Below, one piece after another: positions 59,037 to 64,000 of a stretch of DNA of 64,000 nucleotides. The notes beneath the pieces were generated by a model that did not search any database, was not told the DNA's origin, and was given only the letters and a program-made list of their open reading frames with translations. This DNA is from Emergomyces orientalis (taxonomy: Eukaryota > Ascomycota > Eurotiomycetes > Onygenales > Ajellomycetaceae): NCBI GenBank assembly GCA_002110485.1, contig MOWL01000072.1, forward strand, positions 341,270-405,269, read 5' to 3'. Positions within the stretch are counted from its first letter, which is position 1. Each line of letters starts with the position of its first letter. The position numbers and the translations under genes are program-made.

Positions 59037-61865
59037 ATGGGCAGTGACTGGAACGTCTATACCCTTTCCAATCCCTCTTTGAGGGCTGCCCAAACTTCTC
59101 AGCCCTCTAACCCCGCGAATCTCCCCCCTTCAAGACCCGTGCCCGCTAGTCATCAACCACAACCCCAACCCCATTACCCAATACTCTCTACCTGCAAATC
59201 TCTCCAGACGGTCCCTGCACCTTCCATCAGCCCTCAAACACTCTCCCACCCTTTACCCCCTCGTCCTCCTCCCTCCAGTCGTCTTTCGCATGTTCCGTCT
59301 TCCCCCCCTTTCCAAGATCACCATGAGGTCCAGTCCCGGGCAGAGGATACTCGCCCGAATGATTTTGATGAATTCCTCGCGGGACTTGATGCAGCCGATC
59401 TCAATCCATCTCTCTGCGTTCCCATCCCCAGTGATGCAGAGGAACGCTCGAGCCGGTGTTTGAATGACGAGAGACGCGGTTCTCACGGTAGGTAGCCGGC
59501 TCGCTCTCTCTCTCTTCCCTTTGTTCATTTTTATTCTATCTGGTTAGACCGGTTTCTAACACTAGGGCGCCCCCTAGGTTTTCCTGATGGGGATGAGGAC
59601 AGAGGCCAGGAGAAAGACGACGAATCCTTACCAGATCCTTCGTCCGCCGTAGAATGCGACCTGGTCGGATCCACTGGCACAAAGTCTCTTCCTGGCGACG
59701 GCAGTCCAACGCCCGTATTGGATTCGATTCCGCAGGCTGGCTTATTTGAGCCGGGTTCGGATCAGGATACGTCGCATAGACGAGAATGGCCCCGAAGCAG
59801 TCAGGGTGACAACCCTCTGCCCTTTGATCCGCCGATCGTGGTAGACTCTGATGACAACACTGCGGACGGGTCCACCGTTGACAGCACCTTCACGTCTCCC
59901 GCCAAACAAGACACTTCTAGCCGTGCAACATCCATATCTCACTCTCCCAAGGCGGGTGGTGGAAGCGCCGAAGCCGGCATTGGCATCGCCGGTGGACGTT
60001 CTATCCCGCTCAAGAGACAACGCCAGCCCGGGGTCGGTACCGGTCCTATGCACCCCATGGTCGCGGTCGAAGTGCCAGTCATAGCGGCTCGCCTCGAAGA
60101 AGACTTATCAAGCTCGATGCGGTACGAGAATGGGCCAAGCAGCCGACTCCAGACCCGCCAACGGAAGACTCGTGCACGATCGAGGCGTGAGGTCCCCGAT
60201 ACCCAGGACTGTAAGCTTCCCGGGAAACCCGTGCAGTGTGTCGAAGACAACACGACCATGTCCGACACGAGTGGCTCGTGCGCACCCTCCGACGGTACAG
60301 ATGACGACTACCGTGCGAGCAGCGAAGAGGATGGCCCAACAAAACCGCCACCGAAGCGTCGCAGGCTTCCCACACAGCCATCCGACGCTGCGTCGCGCCG
60401 TCCTCGGTTTCGGATCCCAAGAGCAGCAGCCGCTGCAGGTCGAACGACGACTGCAAAGGACCGTTCCACGCCCCCCTGGAACACAGACCATGGCCCGGAC
60501 ACACCTGCCCACTCACGACCTCCAATTGAAGCCGAGAGGCGTAGTTGCCCTATTCCGTTGTTGGCCCGAGGGGAAGCTGTGATGCTGTCATCTACGGTGG
60601 CCCAAGTCGTTTTCGAGATGGTCACGGGCCGTCCGATGACCGCCTCAGATCTCGTGGGCGAGACGACAGCTGCCGACACCGAAAGAGATTACGGCGGACG
60701 GAAGGTCGAGGGTCCGGACGGGAAAAGACGTCGCTGGACTCGAGAGGAGGATGTCCGCCTAGTGGCCCTGAAGCAGGATGGCTTCTCTTGGATGGAGATC
60801 GAGGAGCGGTTTCCACACAGACAACTCAGCTCCTTGCGGCAGCGATGGTACACAAAACTTCAGAATACGCAAGCAAGCAACCCCCCCACCGACAAGCAGA
60901 GGCAAGAGTGGAAATGTAAGCGCGCCCACCCGATCCCTGTTTGTAACCCCTCAGCTATGCGCGACGTGAGCTTGAAAAATAATGCTTAGAAGATGTGTTG
61001 CAAGGATTGCAATGGGTACTGATGCACTGCTCTCCTTGCGAACCTACTAGGTCGTGCGTCAGCTGGTGTGCCCCTTCTGATATCTAAGCCGCCCACGCCC
61101 CTCGAAACTTCACATCGCTATCCCGGCGGACAACCCCACCCAGCAGACGACCCGGCCATGCCGAATGCGAAACCCCGCACACCATCTCCATCCTCAACAG
61201 TGACCGCCATGTGCCCAGTGTGCAATTCTGTGGTCGAGGTGGAGGCGTCCAGTGCGTTCAATGCCGCCAACAATCGCATGCGGGTCCGCGAGCAGCTGCG
61301 GTTCTGCGAGAACCACCAAAAGGAAACTGCATGATGCAAATGGTCCCGACTTCGCTATCCCATCATTGCGTGGGACCGCCTCGATGATCGGTTGATTCAA
61401 TTCCATCCTCGCCTGCACCGGATCCTCGATGATTCCGGGTACCGCTCCCGCTACAAGAGTGTTGTGCACAAGAAAGTGCAGAAGCATGGCAGGAAGATCC
61501 TCTCCCGGAGTGTCCTGCATAGAACTGGCTACTATGGCCTCAGAGGCCATGGGATCCTGTGAGTTCCCCCTTCCCTCCCCCTCCCAAAAAAAAAAAAAAT
61601 TCCCGTGAACTCATCAAGGAACATCTTCACTGACCTTCCCTCTAGCTCAGAGCATGTCGTGTCTCACTTTAAAGATGCCATCGACTCACTGGCCGGCATC
61701 GATAGCGTGGTGGCAAAATATGGTACTGTTGTGTATGCCCAGGAGGTCTTGGTTCCTGAACTGCTGGAGATGTTGGTCCGGGAGGACATGGGAGTCAATG
61801 TGAAAGGGGCCCGCCGGATTCTGAAGGAGAGCAACAAGATCGGGAAGTTGCTTAATCTTGAGTGA
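59037..61865 (+). pseudogene. Myb/SANT plus RTC4-like domain protein, one in-frame TGA
   Basis: Four exons (59037-59487, 59578-60915, 61051-61558, 61646-61865) join in phase to 839 codons including the stop. The N-terminal two thirds is disordered and Pro/Ser/Thr-rich, starting MGSDWNVYTLSNPSLRAAQ. A Myb/SANT helix-turn-helix follows: RRWTREEDVRLVALKQDGFS, then WMEIEERFPHRQLSSLRQRW. The last part matches the RTC4-like domain: CPVCNSVVEVE, LRFCENHQK, IIAWDRLDDRLIQFHPRL, TGYYGLRGHGIL, then the helical end VYAQEVLVPELLEMLVRED and ARRILKESNKIGKLL. Yeast Rtc4 is linked to telomere capping. A single TGA at codon 691 (61,332-61,334) interrupts otherwise continuous RTC4 sequence. It may be a nonsense mutation or a sequencing error; the rest looks intact. 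Confidence 0.75.
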
Positions 61866-63470
61866 ATCGGGTACATGTAGTTATTGGTATGCATTTTCTT
61901 AGTGAATAAGGTAGCATTAGAACATATCTTTTGGGTAGAAGCTCAAAATCTTTGCCCTTGTTGATCTTTAGCCAATCTGGAGACCACAAACAGCAGCGAC
62001 GCACCTTGAACTTAGAGGATGTCAAATAGTGAGTGAGCACAGTGAATGCAAGATTGTAAAGTCAATTTGTTAGAATTCATTTTTGATTTTGATTTGTCTT
62101 TGTTATTTATTTTCTTGTTTGCTTCAGTTCTCTTTGTTTGATCTTGTGTGCTTGTCATATTTCATTCCGGCCTAGGAGCTCTATTGATATTGCCTAATCA
62201 CATTCTATTCCAGAGTCTACCTTGTCTATAGCTATAATAGATATTTTCTTTGTTTGTGTTTGCTTTTCTCTCTCACTTCTCATTTTAATCTGTATATTTT
62301 TTCTAGCCCTGGAAAGAAATATATATACCTCTTCAGTTCTGGATATTTGTTTTTGTATAATAAATCTACTCCACAAATCAACTGGAAATTCGCGTCGGAG
62401 CAGAAACTCAGTCGCTATCCAGAAACCCGCCTGACGCAATGCTGCATGCCAACCATGAAATGCGAAGACCTTCAGCAACTTCTTTAGACATGACAATATG
62501 GCTCAAGAAATCATGGACATACATAGCCAGGTGCTCAAAATGATAGAAATACTTAAGAGAATGTCCGCGAAACTCAAGACAATTGAAACAGAGAGTAAAG
62601 AATAATATGATACTGATCTACAGATCTCTGTGAAAGAAGATCAGAATGCCGCGCGTAACATTTCAGTACCAGTAAGCATTATTTCTGTATTCAGTGGGCT
62701 TCCTTGCTGACCACCCAGAAAGGTACATCGAAAATGAGTACAATGAATGCAAGGAAGGGGAGGCAAGGAAGAGAAGTCAGACAACCAGACAGTCTCTGTT
62801 GATGTCAAGTTTAGAAAGTGAATAATGCACATTACTCACAAGCAGACAGAAACATGACTGTCAAGAACTGGAGATAATATCGCCTTCTCTTCCTCCACCG
62901 GAAGACTCTTTCCCATAATATGAATCAGAATGAAGACACAGCATTACACTACTTAGTTATTATCTACTCTAGGGCTAGTAAAGACGAAACCACCAGATAG
63001 AGATATATTACCTGAAACCTTGAAAGTTCAGAAAGGGACCGCTGGGGTTCACCATGAAAAAATGATAATTATTGATTGATCTTAACAAAAAATGGTTCCT
63101 GTGCCCGCTGCAAATTCAGAAGAATGCTACTGAGACTGATTACATCATGAATCACTCACAGAGATTAATTGAAGGTCTCATGATGAATTTTGTCTTGAGA
63201 CAGTGTACACAAGACAATGACAGACCTAAGAGAAATCTTCTAGATCATTTTTCATGAATGAATTATCACATGCCTGGTCTCTTGATAGTAGACTCATATT
63301 CTTATTAGTATATGTTTTATTTTGTCTTGAGTTTGCTCTCTAATGATATATTATGTCATGAGCTGGATGATACAGCAGCTATGCCAGGACAAGACTATAT
63401 CACTCTTGGAAATCTTTTCTCATTGTGCTTACAGACTCAAGTCTATCAGCATATCTCTCTCTGCATATTA
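61866..63470. mobile_element. Degraded retrotransposon-like stretch
   Basis: AT-rich sequence in which no frame stays open. A plus-strand reading at 62,430-62,600 contains MKCEDLQQLL and QEIMDIHSQVLKMIEILKRM interrupted by stops, resembling the start of a Gypsy gag. Scattered TGA codons and few CG dinucleotides match the decay seen in the main island. No LTR pair was found. Confidence 0.4.
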
Positions 63471-63625
63471 CATTAATTTTTACGATCAATTTTCCCTCTC
63501 TTGTGCAGTCTGGCGGGCGGCTTTATTATATGTGCTTGAGCATGTGACTTTACCTCCTTGGGAATCAACAGCAGCACATTGGCTCCATCTGATGTTGCTG
63601 CTTGAAAGCTAGTTGAGACACTTAC

Positions 63626-64000
63626 CGCCCGCATATCCTTGTCATACACAAATATATTCCGCGCTTTGTAACTCCAGACCGCTCTCTCCAGGAGGGATGG
63701 CGCGGAAGGGTCGACAGACAGCACATCAGCCACGCTCCAATGGCTTTGCTCGTAGATGTGAAGTGTGATGGAGACCTTACCGTCGGTAGACACCGGTTCG
63801 GGGTCCGTGCTAATTAAGGGACGCCTAACACCGCGCGGCCAAAATTCCCCGTCCCCAAGGTCAGCGGGTGTCGAGACCCCGCCACCGCCGGACACCGGCT
63901 CGGGCTCCACCTCAATGTTAGGGCGCCTTAACACCACGCGGCCAAATTTCACCGTCCCCAGGATCAGTGGGCGTCGAGACCCCTCCGCCACCAGACACCT
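63626..64000 (-). CDS. Partial repeat-containing protein, runs off the window
   Basis: A minus-strand exon enters from beyond 64,000 and ends at a probable donor GGCG|GTAAGT (63,626/63,625). Its end reads LLERAVWSYKARNIFVYDKD. The upstream part is made of 102-103 bp tandem repeats encoding STPADLGDGEFWPRGVRRPL / EPEPVSGGG-type units. The two visible repeats differ by one base, so the older copy is read in a shifted frame (GSRRPLILGTVKF). Either the gene is damaged or an intron hides the shift. No family recognised; the downstream exon was not found and may have been lost to the AT-rich stretch. Confidence 0.4.
63789..63993. repeat. Tandem repeat, 102/103-bp units
   Basis: Two adjacent units start GACACCGG at 63,789 and 63,891, and a third begins at 63,994 and leaves the window. 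Confidence 0.85.

Noticed and set aside
1..64000. tRNA or rRNA genes, CRISPR arrays, bacterial operons
   Set aside because: No cloverleaf, rRNA or repeat-spacer structure was seen by eye, and the spliced genes show this is a nuclear fungal sequence. A covariance-model scan was not possible.

Overview
The window is nuclear DNA of a filamentous ascomycete. Genes are compact and carry short GT-AG introns. Recognisable genes include the septation kinase SepH, the cell-wall protein Ecm33 and a Myb/RTC4-domain protein, and a large AT-rich transposon island lies between the gene blocks. The gene set and the AT-rich isochore suggest Eurotiomycetes, perhaps Onygenales (Blastomyces/Emmonsia-like). That placement is inference from protein resemblance; no search was run.

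1-31 kb is an ordinary gene block after a decayed FAD-oxidoreductase relic (1.4-2.3 kb). In order it holds: an uncharacterised low-complexity protein (-); dihydrofolate synthase FOL3 (+); the 12-exon SepH kinase (+); an ABC1/ADCK mitochondrial kinase-like protein (+); a 69-residue membrane protein (+); a mitochondrial NAD+ carrier-like protein (-); complex III subunit QCR7 (+); a 3-methyladenine DNA glycosylase (-); and an Ecm33-type GPI protein (+). Exon joins were set by hand from splice sites, and reading phase closes in every model. Four of these products act in mitochondria, but nothing suggests a functional cluster.

31-57.5 kb is an AT-rich island with almost no CG dinucleotides outside its LTR elements. 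It holds fragments of a LINE-like non-LTR retrotransposon in both orientations, an old Gypsy integrase relic and two nearly complete Ty3/Gypsy elements. Element 1 (35,934-46,660; 348-bp LTRs) has gag-pro, pol and a third ORF in the env position. That ORF's C-terminal half carries an HxD...H...R pattern like Fe(II)/2-oxoglutarate dioxygenases. Element 2 (47,326-55,148; 282-bp LTRs; 5-bp target duplication) has gag and pol, and its leader contains eight regularly spaced inverted CCAAT boxes. Both elements are inserted in copies of the same older repeat.

The two copies of each LTR differ at 12 sites, all transitions. If C/G is ancestral, 7 are CpG and 5 CpC changes, with none at the CpA sites preferred by classical RIP. 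In-frame stops in these elements are nearly all TGA, often where tryptophan is expected, which fits the same bias. A retroelement carrying a dioxygenase-like ORF in a genome with CpG-directed mutation is the most interesting hypothesis here: a possible element-borne counter to cytosine methylation or repeat mutation.

57.5-64 kb returns abruptly to GC-rich sequence with a Myb + RTC4-domain gene broken by one in-frame TGA, another degraded transposon stretch, and a partial gene built on 102-bp tandem repeats that runs off the window end.
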